NCBI GenBank assembly: GCA_010015805.1
Contig: ML978122.1
Span: forward strand, 3,010,453-3,074,452
Source of the DNA: Rhizodiscina lignyota
Taxonomy: Eukaryota > Ascomycota > Dothideomycetes > Aulographales > Rhizodiscinaceae
DNA: 64,000 nt
Reading direction: 5' to 3'
Within the stretch, counting starts at the first letter, position 1. Each line of letters opens with the position of its first letter. The translations under genes and the position numbers were made by a program. Below the pieces are notes generated by a model that saw only the letters and a list, made by a program, of their open reading frames with translations, was not told the origin of the DNA and did no database searches. This document shows, in pieces, positions 34,330-45,674 of the stretch.

Positions 34330-35788
34330 TCAGTGTTGCTCTTGTTGCCAACCTTTGGGTAGCTCCATGTCATTGACTTCGAAGAAACGTTTCGTGCCTA
34401 CGTGTCGGCGTTAGCTATGTTTCCTTCCCTTCGGCAGGATCATTATCAACATACAGCTATAACCATTCCAATCAAAGTTCTCGCTAGGATTGCAATGGCA
34501 CTTGTGATCCATCCTGAAGTCGTCGCCTGTCGGGCAGTGGGTAAAGGGAACGTGGTAGTAGCTGATGTCGTTGAAGAAGTGAATTTCCTCTTTCTTGAGC
34601 ATCAATGCTGCAGCAACTGAGTGCACGGGTGCATCGCCCCAGCGCTCGTAGAAGAAGCCACCGTCTTTGTCCAGTTGGTCGAAATAGTCCATGTAGGCTT
34701 GGCCACGAAGCCAGTTGAGATTGCCGATTTCGAAGTTGGACCACTGTCCTCAAGTTAGCGCTGATATTATTGCGAGCTGCACCAAAGGGAAAGACTTACG
34801 AAATGGCAGTGGTTGTATGTCTTGCCACCGTCGTCCGACACGAACTTCATCGAGTTACCCTCCGCTACCTGATCTGGATGTTTCTCCATCCACCTCTTTG
34901 TGCTGTCCCACAGCGTAGGAATGGTCTCCACATACTCGTACAAGCTAATGACAAAGCTGTACTTCTTCTTGTTTTCTGCCATGAACTTGAACGTGTCGTA
35001 GTTGATGTCGCAGAATAGCTTGATGCTGGGCTCCACGCGCCAATACCACTCGTAATCCAGCATGAGCGGATGACGGAAGAAGAAGCCACTCTCGTAGCGA
35101 CACATATGCCTGTACGACACGGAGTCGCCATAGATGACCTTCTTTTCGCGCATCTCATCTCGCACCTTGGCTGCCTTGTCCTGGTCTATCCACTCTGGGT
35201 AACTCCAGTGATCCTTGGGGATTGTGCCATACTTAGTCTTTCCGGAGACGAGTGCGGTTGTGACCCTCTTAAATTGCTCATCAAACTCATTGTCATTAAG
35301 AAAAACCCAATCGTAGTTGTATTTGCGGTTGAAGCGGTCTTCCACTTGACGAATTGACTCTGCAATTTCCCAAACGTCTGAGTTCCGTGCGAGTGTCACG
35401 AACGTAGCATTCATACGTTCACCGGAAGCTACGGCGGGAGGGAGCTCATTGGGTTTGTTTGGAGTAGTGTCTGTGTCTTCGAGGGCCGATGGAAGGGTCC
35501 TTGCGCCAGTCTCCAGAGGTATAGGTGGCCTTTCGTCATCGAGGCCCGGTAGGGGTGCTTCGTCTTCGTCGTCCCGGTGCGCCGTGAGGCTTCCGGAATG
35601 TGATTTTATGTAGTCGGTTGCGCTCTGAAGTTGGTCGCGTGGATCGGAGGTGGAGGAGATGAAGTAGACGATTATTAGGCACTGTGAAAGAGACGTTAGA
35701 GGCCGCGTGAGTTTGAAAGCATGTTGTGGTCTTGACTGACGAGGAATGCTATCAGTATGTAGCGGATGTATCGCTGAGTGCCTGCCAT
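34330..35788 (-). CDS. Alpha-1,2-mannosyltransferase, KRE2/MNT1/KTR family (GT15)
   Basis: Exons 35788-35741, 35681-34800, 34743-34455 and 34397-34330 give 428 residues. The enzyme adds mannose from GDP-mannose to O- and N-linked glycans in the Golgi. It is a type II membrane protein: a short cytosolic [10 protein letters not shown], a membrane anchor [14 protein letters not shown] split by the first intron, then an acidic/Pro stem of about 75 residues. The catalytic domain has [25 protein letters not shown], the strongly conserved [18 protein letters not shown] and [14 protein letters not shown]. The last 23 residues come from a small final exon ([18 protein letters not shown]). It is divergent from PAT1. 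Confidence 0.95.
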
Positions 35789-36567
35789 TCTGTTCTGTTG
35801 GTAAGAGGGACGTATCCCACTTGGGTTGTCTTTAATTCCCTCCACGGTGGGCAAACTCCCCACAGTGAGTATCGTTGTAGAAGTGTAGTGTTCTGCTCGA
35901 TATGCTGGGGTGCTTAAGAGAAGTTTACAGGGGGTGGATGCTGTGTCGGAGGATTGTTGCGACCAAAATTAGCATTGAAAGGATTCCGACGAGATCAACA
36001 AGGCTGGCGATGAAGCACTGGCAAGGGCGACCAGCAACGATTGCCAGGAGACGAAGAGAAAAGCTGTCAGAAGGAAGAGGAAGGGGCAGCGCAGCGAATT
36101 GTGGGTATCGGAGCGATTGGAACTTGAAGGAGACGAGGGCTGCGCGGAGGCGCACGCGTCCCCTTTGGCACGCAACTCGCACAGGGACGAGTCCCCTTGT
36201 CTCTGGCTTGCGATGCAACGACGGCTCGCGCCACAGCCAAAGCTTAGCAGTGACGCAAGTCCACGGTCTGACCTTATTCCGCCGCCCGGCCAGCCTAACC
36301 ACTCCATCACGACTTCACCGTGCAAACGTTACTTTTGTTTTCATTGTTCGATGCTTTACTTTCATTTCCGCCTAATATTATCTCTATAACTCAATTCGCT
36401 CTCAAGGGAACAAGAGTCTTTTGAGCGGTCCACACAATTGACACGCAGCGATCTCCTACACTTCACCAAATTCAAGACTGGGACTTGGGCGCCACGCTCA
36501 TCTGCAGCTTCAAGCTTCAAACCAGTGCGACTAATGAGACGCGACGGCCAGCCACGGATAAGTGAAC
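35789..36567. promoter_or_regulatory. Divergent intergenic region, mannosyltransferase and PAT1
   Basis: This 779-base spacer holds both promoters. Overlapping open frames on both strands (about 35900-36375) are explained by high GC content and show no protein-like signal. Confidence 0.4.
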
Positions 36568-39299
36568 ATGTCGTTCTTTGGCTTTGACGCCACCCTCCCT
36601 AGGGATCGTGGCCATCAGAACAACGCGCCTGGTTTTTCGCAGCCGCATGATGCTTTTGCTGGGCTGTCGGGTAGAGGTGCCGGTGCTGAGGATGATGCGT
36701 GAGTGGGAGCGAAAGAGGAGACCGCAAGATGAACCATACTAAGTCGCTACTTCTTTCAGCTTAGATTTCGAAGATACCTATGACGGCCTTGCCGACCAGC
36801 TCGACGAAGGCGACGATGTACTCAATGACGATACTTTTGGCGGCGAACCTGCCACGCAGCAGAATGTGGGAAGGGACTTTGACTTTTCTGGCCAGACTGC
36901 AAGGATTGCTGGGACAATGCAGGAGGAGCAGATGCTGTACAATGCACGACAACCACCTCCACGCGCAAGCCCTCCTAAGAAGGCGTCTAAGCCAGCTGCT
37001 ACGGGCTACGAGAAATATAAGCAGCCAGAGTATATTCCACAGCTGGAAGCGAATGCTAGCATTTGGGGACTCGGTCCGAAGAAGACAGCACCGGCCGCAC
37101 CTGCCGCACCTGCCGCACCCACATATGCTCCCCAAGCATATGCTGCTCCACAGCCGGCGCCAGCGGCACCGAATAGGAGGATGATGAGCTTGGAAGAGGT
37201 GGAGGCTATGATACGAACGCAGAGCAAACCACAGCCTCCAACTCAACAAGCACCGCCGATGGAGATACCAAACGTTGCATCCTTTCTGGGCGCCCCAGCA
37301 CCTGCTGTCCAGCCGCAAGCCCCTCCGCAACCTCAGCAACCGCAATACCCTGGGTTTGCCGGTCCCCCTCAGATATTGCAGAGGCCTCATCATGCAGAGC
37401 AGCGTCCACCTCAGCCACAGCCTCAGGTAGAATTACCTGCCCCGTCCATGCCTCAGCATCCACAAATTCTGCAACGCAACAGGACTCCGCAGGAACCGGA
37501 GCCTGCCTCACAAAGGCAAATGCCCAGACCTGCCCAGGCCCAGCGAGAGCAGCGAGAGTCTCCCCAACCGCGTCAGATCTTGCAAAATCCCAATAGATTG
37601 TCTGGCCAAGGCCAACCAATGTCGCCCCAGGCTCATCGGTCTCAGGACATGGGTCGTGGAGTTCCCAAGGGACCAAGCCACGGTAGAGGACCTTCTTTTC
37701 AAGGACAGGTTATCACTGATCCACAGCAAATTCTGCAATTGACCGAGGAGGAGCGTGCGCAATTCCTTGCAGAGGAAGCGAAACGTGCAAAGCGCAATCA
37801 CAAGATTCATCTGTTGTCCAAGGACAATGGTCTTATGACTCCACAAGACAAGAACTTCATCACACGTATTCAGCTGCAACAGCTCGTCACTGCCACTGGA
37901 AACATTGACGCTGTAGATGCAGGGCCGGAAGCTGCTCTAGTAGAAGACTTCTACTATCAAGTCTTCTCTTCAATCCGGGGAGCACCAAGAGCAAGCCCAA
38001 ATCAGCCCGCAAACCAGTTCGCACAGACTTACTTATTTGCGACCCATGGTCGCTATGGACGATTCGGAGCTCGTGGACCCCACGGGCGTGGCGACAATCA
38101 TATGCAGCGAATGGAACAGCAGGTCCAGCGTGCAGTAGAAGCGGCCAAAGCGAAACCGAAGAACAAGCAGTTGGTCATCGAAGGTAGTCTAGGAAAGATC
38201 TCTTTCAGCAATGCGAAGACGCCAAAGCCATTGCTGAATATCAAGCGGCCCGATTCTGCTGATGCGCGTCCAGCAAGCGCCGGAAATAGGAGGACTAGCC
38301 ATGGAATGCCAGTCCTAGACAGGAAGCGTGCACTTCGGGACATTGAGAATGTCTACTCGACATTGTTGGAGCTTGAAGGACATGAGCGACACATACCTCC
38401 GCCTCTGACAGAGGACAGCACAGCAGATGAGATCCAGGCACATATGGAGTGGAGGAGCAAGCTCCAAGGATACAACGAGAGGCTCTGGCGCGAGTTGAAG
38501 GTCATGGAACCAATCGTTCCAAAGTGAGTATCCTCTTTGCCCGTGCTGCTTCAATGCTAATTTTTCATGCAGCTCTCCTACTCCCCATTCCTTCATCGCC
38601 ATCCTCTCCCACGCGAAAGGCAAAAAGGCAATCCCGCGCATCTTCCGCCACCTTGACGAACAGCAGCGCATTACGATTCTCACAATAATAGTGGTGCATC
38701 TCGATTCCCTCGATGTCATCGCCCACGCTCTCCCCTCGTCAGCTGCATCCCCGCCACCAGCACAGCTTCCACCTGCAGTGCGCGAGGAGATTGAGCTCTT
38801 CTCGCAAGCGATCATGCCTCCACTCTTCAGCTACGTAAACGATGCTCCGCTCAACATCGTCGCCGGCTTGCTCGGCCTCGTACTTGAGCGCACGCATGTC
38901 TCACTTGTTCTGCGCACGAAGATCGGGCTTGCGATCCTTACAATGCTTGTCTCTCGTGCTGAGCTGGCCAAGCAATCTGCTCCATCGGACTCTACAGATG
39001 CGGATAGCTGGAACGCACAGTTCTCCCGTCTGTTTGATGTCGCAGAGCCTGTGCTGCCATACCTATTCCCCGGCAGTGTCGTGGGCGCAGACGATGTTCA
39101 TGTGTGGCAGTTCCTGGCAGCAATGGGTGCGGCTGCAAGCCCGGAGCAGCAGCAGAGGCTGGTGCTGGGAGTGAAGGAGAGAGTAATGGAGACGGTGGCA
39201 GTGGCAAGAACACTGCCGGGTGAGCTGAAGGAAAGGAGATTGGGCGAAGTAAATCTGTTCATGAGAGCGATTGGGTTGGATGTGGAGTTGCTTGGCTGA
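36568..39299 (+). CDS. PAT1: mRNA decapping activator PAT1 (deadenylation-dependent decay)
   Basis: Exons 36568-36698, 36760-38523 and 38573-39299 give 873 residues. Pat1 bridges the Lsm1-7 ring and the Dcp1/Dcp2 decapping enzyme in P-bodies. It begins MSFFGFDATLP, with an FDFE-like acidic segment (residues about 45-65) and the SIWGLGPKK motif. A very Pro/Gln-rich middle part follows, with repeated QILQ motifs (PQILQRPH, PQILQRNR, RQILQNPN, QQILQLTEEER). The C-terminal alpha-helical domain starts around IEGSLGKISFSNAKTPKP and ends RAIGLDVELLG. Both introns are in phase 2 and the last has a clear branch site TGCTAAT. The length is usual for Pezizomycotina. Confidence 0.94.
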
Positions 39300-41133
39300 G
39301 CCACGCCGAGGTGTCAATCTATGGTAAGGAACGATCAAGGCCGTTCATGAGAGCGAATGCTTGATGAGAGCGTCATTACGAAATACGAATCTGGTACTTC
39401 CACTTTGGGCATCTGAAAGTAGAGCAATTTCAATTCTTGTTGCACGAATCACAGGAGGGATCTGGATAGGTAGTAGGCATCCATCCGTATGCAGGGATGC
39501 AACATCAGCCTCGCAAGCATACCTGCTTCTACAAAGAAGGATATTGAAAAAGCAGGTTGGATTCACTCGGTCTTCTAGCTCCATTTGAGCCAATTCTTCT
39601 AACCTTAATCATTGAGTGTGTACGTAAGTCCCGGCGATCGCGCCGGTTCGCAAATATGCAAGGTCCTTCAATATGGAACAGCAAACAACGTTTGGTCGTT
39701 CGGGACACATTTCCAGATCAAGGTATATTAGTCTGTAAAACTTGTCCTCAGTAGACGCCGCCTACGTATCTATCTGGTGACGTTTTATGTCCATATTGAG
39801 CAGCTTGTCTGAGATTGATATTCCAAATCTGGTTCAAGAATACACGATGGTCGAGAGTAGATGAGTGGCTAGCCCTCCATATGTTCGTCGAGCAATCACA
39901 ATTAAGCAATGACGATGCATTTCACGGGGAGATTGTATTACTCCGTTCGCAAGGTTGGCATACGAACTTTGCGAGAAGTCATGGACGCTTCCTCGTCGTG
40001 TGCAAAAGCACGAGAGGTTGTGACATACGACGCAACAGGACTTCACTATACGAGGTGTGGGGAAAGCACAGCCTTATGCTCCTGACACGGCGAGCACATT
40101 ATTAGTCACAACTGCGGCTCTGCAGTGCCATTCGAGGTGTGGTGGAGCGGTGCGCTGAATCTGCGACTGCGAGAACGCCAGACGATGCCCAGCGGGTTTC
40201 AGATGCGCCCAAAGTGGCTTAGCGAGGCCCGCCCCTGGCGTGGCGCTTGTCGCAGAGACGCGAAACAGCGCGTAGCGCAGGCCGAACCTCTCCACCTCTC
40301 CACCTATTGTCCCTAAATTCGTGTGCACTATGCGGCGAAACCTCTCCGTCAACACCCTGTCGTGCGAGACTCAATCTGCCGCAGCCATCCCGGTCCTCTT
40401 GCAAACCGCCACAAAGCTTGGTGAAAAACATCTGTGGAGCTTTCCGCCGCGCAAGAGATTCCTAACCCTCCTGGCCAACCAATCATCCCCGGCACCCCGA
40501 GCCAGTCCTTCATGCTTGCGTTTGCCTATGTAGCGCCTCACGTTTTGCCCTACGTTTGAAGAGTTTCTTCATTGCCCATCGCGAGCCTCTCTGCTCTCTG
40601 GCTGCATCCGCTCGGAGCGGCCTTTGGTTTCCTTCAGTGCCGTACTCCGCCGCTCGTTTCAATGGCCCTGATGCTTCGTCAGTGCCGTGTCGCAGTACAC
40701 CCGGCTGGGCGCTCTTGCTCGAAGCTCATGGACTCATTGTTTCTAACTGTGTGTTGAGAACAATGGGGGATTGTCTCTGCTTGACAGCATTGACATTCTG
40801 GCTTGGCCCAGGCTCCAGATCTCCTTACTATTATGGCGCAGCTCACAATTGACATTGTTCCCATTTAGTATACTTCAAGTCACGCCCCCAGGGCTCTTCT
40901 TCTTCTCTTCTCTCTATCTCTTCTGTCACTTGTATTCCTGTGGCATAGCTCTCTTTCGCTATTCCCTTCTTCCCTTTCCTATCCTTCCCTTCTCTCTTTC
41001 TTTTCACGGGCCGCGCCCTGCTGCATAGAAGGCGGCTTTTGAGTTTCTGCTTTGGGTATTAATTCTTATCGTGATACCCTTTCTACCCACACCTGTGGAA
41101 TACCGCTTGCTGCCGGACAGCCATATACCCAAC
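39300..41133. other. Long gene-poor intergenic region
   Basis: Over 1.8 kb separate PAT1 from the aspartic protease. No frame has protein-like character and no repeat family was identified. The last part is the pyrimidine-rich promoter tract of the protease, listed separately. Confidence 0.45.
40894..41007 (+). promoter_or_regulatory. Pyrimidine-rich promoter tract of the aspartic protease
   Basis: About 110 bases are overwhelmingly C and T (runs such as CTTCTTCTTCTCTTCTCTC), ending roughly 125 bases before the ATG at 41134. Such tracts precede well-expressed fungal genes and often lie next to the transcription start. The role is inferred. Confidence 0.5.
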
Positions 41134-42521
41134 ATGCATTCACTTCGAGCACTCGCCTTCGTCGTCACTCTTTTGGTATGCCTTGCTGCTGCCACTCCTG
41201 TGCAGAAGAGATCATTCAAGATACGCACTCGACGCTCTCCAATGCCGAACCATCCCGATGCTGGCGCCGCTGCTATGCTGAAGGTCTTCCGCAAATTCGG
41301 TTTCAACACGGATCTCCTCAAGAGACAGAATACCACGACAGGAGGTACTCAGACCGGCACCACTGCAGCTGTATCGGAATCCAATGATTCCGAGTTCTTA
41401 GAGCCTGTCACTGTTGGTGGACAGAAATTCAACTTGGACTTTGACACCGGCTCTTCTGATCTGTACGCACTACTCATTTTCTGGAAGAAGGAATTGCGGA
41501 AGTTCATAAACTAATCCGAATTGCAGTTGGGTTTTCAGCACTTCGCTCTCGCAACAGACCATTGGCCAGCACTCCGCGTACGATCCAACGAAGAGCAACA
41601 CCGTTCAGCCAATGCAAGGAGCCACATGGCAAATCTCCTACGGTGATGGGTCTGGCGCAGCTGGTACTGTCGTTACCGACCAGGTCAACATTGGCGGTGC
41701 TACGGTGACAACGCAAGCCGTCGAGATGGCAACTGCTCTATCTCAATCATTCGTTCAGGACACTGATAACGACGGTCTTGTCGGTCTTGCATTCAGCAAA
41801 CTCAACACTGGTAAGCACTTCTAATCAATTCTATCCTCAAATTAGTGCGGCATGATCTGATTTCCAAACTAGTCCAACCCACGCAGCAGAAGACATTCTT
41901 CGATAACATCATGCCATCCCTGCAAATGCCAGTATTCTCCGTTGACCTCCGTGGCAACAGCTCCGCTGGTTCTTATACGTTTGGCGCCATCGACCAGACC
42001 AAGTTCCAAGGCAGCCTCACGAACGTGCCGGTCGACAACTCGCAAGGTTTCTGGATGGTCACGTCGAATTCATTCGCCGTCGGCAACCAGGTCCAGCAGA
42101 ACCCCCAAGGCAGCCCTGCTATTGCTGGTATGTTTTCCCTGCTTACAACCATGTGAACTGCCAAGGACATGTACTAATCCTTAATCCAGACACCGGTACT
42201 TCCCTCGTCCTCGTCGACGACAACGTCGCCCAAGCCTACTACTCCCAAGTCCCCGGCGCCACAAACAACGCTCAAGTCGGCGGTTTCACCTACTCCTGCA
42301 ACGCGCAGTTGCCCAACTTCTCCGTCGCGCTAGGTAACTACATGGCCACCATCCCAGGCAACATGGTCACCTTCGCGCAGGTCGACGCGAACACGTGCTT
42401 CGGCGGCGTGCAGAGCAACCAGGGCTCCGGCATGCAGATCTACGGCGACGTCATGTTCAAGACGCAGTACGTCGTCTTCGACGGCTCCACGCCACAGCTC
42501 ATGCTCGCGCCTAAGGCATAG
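41134..42521 (+). CDS. Secreted pepsin-type aspartic protease (A1 family)
   Basis: Exons 41134-41462, 41527-41810, 41873-42127 and 42190-42521 give 399 residues. A signal peptide of about 19-20 residues (LAFVVTLLVCLAAA) precedes a basic propeptide that ends at the dibasic site LLKR, giving mature QNTTTGGTQ. Both catalytic aspartates are present, in LDFDTGSSDLW and ADTGTSLVLVDD. The flap tyrosine lies in WQISYGDGS. The third intron falls directly before the second DTG. The closest relatives should be aspergillopepsin/penicillopepsin-like acid proteases, used to digest external protein. There are two cysteines in the C-terminal lobe (SCNAQ, NTCFGG), as usual. No GPI signal is seen. Confidence 0.95.
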
Positions 42522-43991
42522 GAAGAAAGCGCCCCCGAGCCGGAAGGCAAGGTCAACCCTAACCAGGGTGACCAAAACCAAGCGCAAAAAGATGCGTGCA
42601 AGGGTGTTAAGAGTATCAATCTGGGGTGTATTCAGAAGACTACGGACGGGAAGTCGGGAATGACGCGGAGGAGGAAAATTCGGCGATGGCTGGGCCTCCC
42701 CTGATGCGTATTCTGGCGTTCGCTGGGTTGGGACTGACCCGGCAGATTCAGTGAATCTTTGTATAGAGATTAGGCTATCGCACGTTCTGTCTTGAGGCGA
42801 TATGCTGCATTGCAGTCCTCGTAATGAACTCTTGGACTACACGTCATTTCCAAACCTGAAATTCCTTCAAGTGACAATATTAAGACCTCAATTGATAGCA
42901 TATCCAAGCACAGGTGAAACATCACCTCCCTGTCAAAGATTTGACAAATAGGTGCCTCGCTGTGTAGTGTGGAGTCTCCCGAGGAAAGTGGCATCGTAAC
43001 GATTTTGAATTTGCTCAAGTCCGCGCAGGCGTATTGAGTGGACTCCCGTCACGATCAAATACACATTTAGCAACACCACGATGCCCGACATTCATTTTCA
43101 ACTTGGAAAAAAAAAATTTACAGTTCGTTTTCCCTAGGGACAAAAGATATGCAAAAAAGAAAAAAACATACAACAGGAGGGATTCCCACGTGGTCACCCA
43201 CCGTAGTACTAACTTCCCGCTTCGTGGCTTGAGTAAGGTCGATCGGACGAGAGGCCCTATTTTCCACGAGCTATGGTCGTATGTGCTAGAAGTGGCTCTA
43301 CAGTTTGTTTATGAAACTTCAATGAAAATTCGTCCTTGACATTACCGCGACCGATTTTCCCAATTCCGCGCGCGGTGTATGAGCGGACTCCGATCACTCT
43401 TCTACACGATCTCCATTCATACGCGTAGTCTGCGCTCCGACTTGCACATTTCACCGCTATCGCTCCTTCGTACTATATCTACTCTACATGGAGTACGTAG
43501 ATGATGGCAAATACATGAATTCTTGCAAGTTCACGCACACGCGACGAGCGTACTCCGCGTATGATTGAATTGAAGCTCCGCGAACGGTTGGGCGAGGCCA
43601 ACCTTAACACTCCAACTTAGAAATTTCAACTGCACCTGCACCTGCACTTCTACCATCCTGCTTTAGAATTTGTGAATCTTACTAATTTTCGAGGGCAAGC
43701 TGTTTGAAGAGGTAGATGGAACCTCCGAGTACTTGGATATTGTTGGCCTTGCTAGATCGACAACATGGCCATGACATGCAGTGAAGGATAGCGCCTTCTC
43801 CTGCTCATTTAGCTATCTATCCTCTCCCCAGGCCGGATATGCCCTCCATGGCCGTTTTAGTACCCGGGACGTAAGTGCGACACCAGCGAGGAATTCAGAC
43901 GCACTTCAGGCACCATAACAGAACTAGCAAGAGAGGACGTGTCACCGACGCCTCAGGCGAGATACCAACGCCCTCCTCGGCAATCATCTCA
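42522..43991. other. Gene-poor intergenic region
   Basis: Nearly 1.5 kb between the protease and the GST stop. A-rich runs occur at 43108-43118 and 43153-43167. Two similar segments (about 43021-43066 and 43369-43413, both CGCGC, GTAT and GAGYGGACTCC in that order) could be remnants of a repeat. No gene is supported. Confidence 0.4.
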
Positions 43992-44627
43992 TCAATCAAT
44001 AGGAATGAACCCTGGCAAGCTACGAACCCTTGAAATCCAGCTCTTCACAGCCGGGTAAGGATCCAGCGAGATATTCCCCATAGGAGCGAGAGCCACATAG
44101 GCAAAAACTGCAACATCCGCAATCGTCGGTCTTCCCAGTGCAAGCCACTCGTTCGCGCGAAGCTTCGTCTGCAAAATCTCAAGGGATTTGATTCCTTTGG
44201 TGGTAGCTTTCGCCAAAGCCGGTTCGCTGAGCGTCGAAACTCCTTTGAAGATGACGATGAAGCGAGCAAGAGCAACGCCAGTTTGAATCCAGCTGCTGGC
44301 GAATGCAAGCCAATCGACAATCGCGGCTTGCTCGGCGACATCGTTGGACCAGAATGACGAAGGCGTCTCGGTTGTACCAGGATCTGAGCGCGAGCCCGCA
44401 AGATAAACCAGTATTGCAGCCGAGTCTGTGAAAGTTTTTTCGCCGTGTACCAGGACAGGAATTTGACCACGGGGATTGATCGCCAGGAAGTCTGGTGAAT
44501 GTTGCTGATCGTTGAGGAGGCGGTCTAATTCAATGAATTCCAGCTCGATGCCCAGGAGAGCTGCAAGGAGGCGGACTTTGTAGCAGTTGCCGGAATCCTT
44601 CCGTGTGTATAACTTTGGAGGTGCCAT
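43992..44627 (-). CDS. Glutathione S-transferase
   Basis: A single exon encodes 211 residues. The N-terminal thioredoxin-like half has LYTRKDSGNCYKVRLLAALLGI, then the cis-proline region RGQIPVLVHGEKTFTDSAAILVYLA with the glutathione-contacting Asp-Ser pair. The helical second half includes WLALGRPTIADVAVFAYV, the conserved N-capping box of GSTs. It is cytosolic. The enzyme likely conjugates glutathione to electrophiles or reduces peroxides; the substrate class is not readable. The position of Ser11/Asn13 in DSGNC makes it close to the fungal Ure2/GTE-like or bacterial-type GSTs. Confidence 0.92.
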   Translation of the reverse strand: MAPPKLYTRKDSGNCYKVRLLAALLGIELEFIELDRLLNDQQHSPDFLAINPRGQIPVLVHGEKTFTDSAAILVYLAGSRSDPGTTETPSSFWSNDVAEQAAIVDWLAFASSWIQTGVALARFIVIFKGVSTLSEPALAKATTKGIKSLEILQTKLRANEWLALGRPTIADVAVFAYVALAPMGNISLDPYPAVKSWISRVRSLPGFIPID

Positions 44628-45674
44628 CTCGACAAGCTTCTCGAGAGATGGATTGGATTATAACGAGCGACACCACGGCCCCATATAAATCCTCAAAAGT
44701 GCAGAACGAGCACAAGGCTACACAAAGAATAAAGCCAGTCGATACTGATCCTTCAGATTGAGTTTTAATCCGCACCGAAAACGCTTTCAATTGGCTCCGA
44801 CTCCGGCGCCGGTTCCGGATCCAGGTCTCAATACCGCTTCAATCACTTTTCGTCGGTAGAAAGGTAACAGCAATGTAACTTTTTCTTGCTCTGTAGTGTC
44901 TACTTCAGCGTTGCAAGCGTTGCTCTACGAAGGAGCTGGTTTCCGGTGAGCGAACGAGACTGGTGGCGTCCCTTTTCCGTGACAATGAGAAGCAAAACTT
45001 CTGAGGTTCGTAGGGCAAGCTACTCCCTAACAGCCTTAAATGTAACTTCACCGATGTAAGGAAACTTCTTAGAAGTGCCGAGGGCAACTTTGATAGAGTG
45101 GCTCCGCGGAAACTAGCTCCTTCTGTTAGGGTCGTATATATACGCCTTCTAACGTCTGAATATTAGATGTTCAGACATTGTTACCTTTTTGGTGGTCTAT
45201 GCAGCTAGCGCATGAGATCTAACACCTTCGTAGCTCCTAATCTTCTTGTTCGTACGGGGGAGCGTGCTTACTTCCTTACTTCCTTCCTTTAAGGACTCCT
45301 CAAAGTCTATTATCATAGAATGCTGACTATTTGCTATCAAATCGATAAGATCTATGAATCTAAGTTGCTCAAAGAGGACGGGAAACGCCCACTGCATGTC
45401 AAGTGATACAGATTACTTCCTAAAACGCCGCTCACATTAAAATGTAGATAAATGCTATCCAGTGTATATTTAATTAAGCTTTCAGAGATACCATTACTCA
45501 TGCTAAAGAACAAAACTTATTCTTACCGCGACCGTTCAGTTAATCCAGCTCGACTATTTTGACAAACACAGATATGGTCCAGTCCACATGCAGTAAGCTC
45601 AAAAGCTGAATAAAAAATGACTAATCAAGATGCGCCTAAACCGACATCCCCGTTTCCATCTTCGGTCCTTAACA
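44628..45674. other. AT-rich divergent intergenic region
   Basis: About 1.05 kb between the GST and the Zn2Cys6 factor. The part 45100-45500 is clearly more AT-rich than the surroundings and may be relic or repeat-derived DNA, but no transposon protein or terminal repeat is visible. Confidence 0.4.

Noticed and set aside
35902-36375. Overlapping open frames on both strands between the mannosyltransferase and PAT1
   Set aside because: No protein-like composition or motif; GC-rich promoter DNA gives long chance frames.
43021-43413. Two similar segments with GAGYGGACTCC considered as an inserted element
   Set aside because: Similarity is limited to short patches and could be chance; kept only as a remark on the spacer.
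45100-45500. AT-rich stretch considered as a RIP-affected transposon relic
   Set aside because: No transposase fragment, terminal repeat or target-site duplication can be seen.
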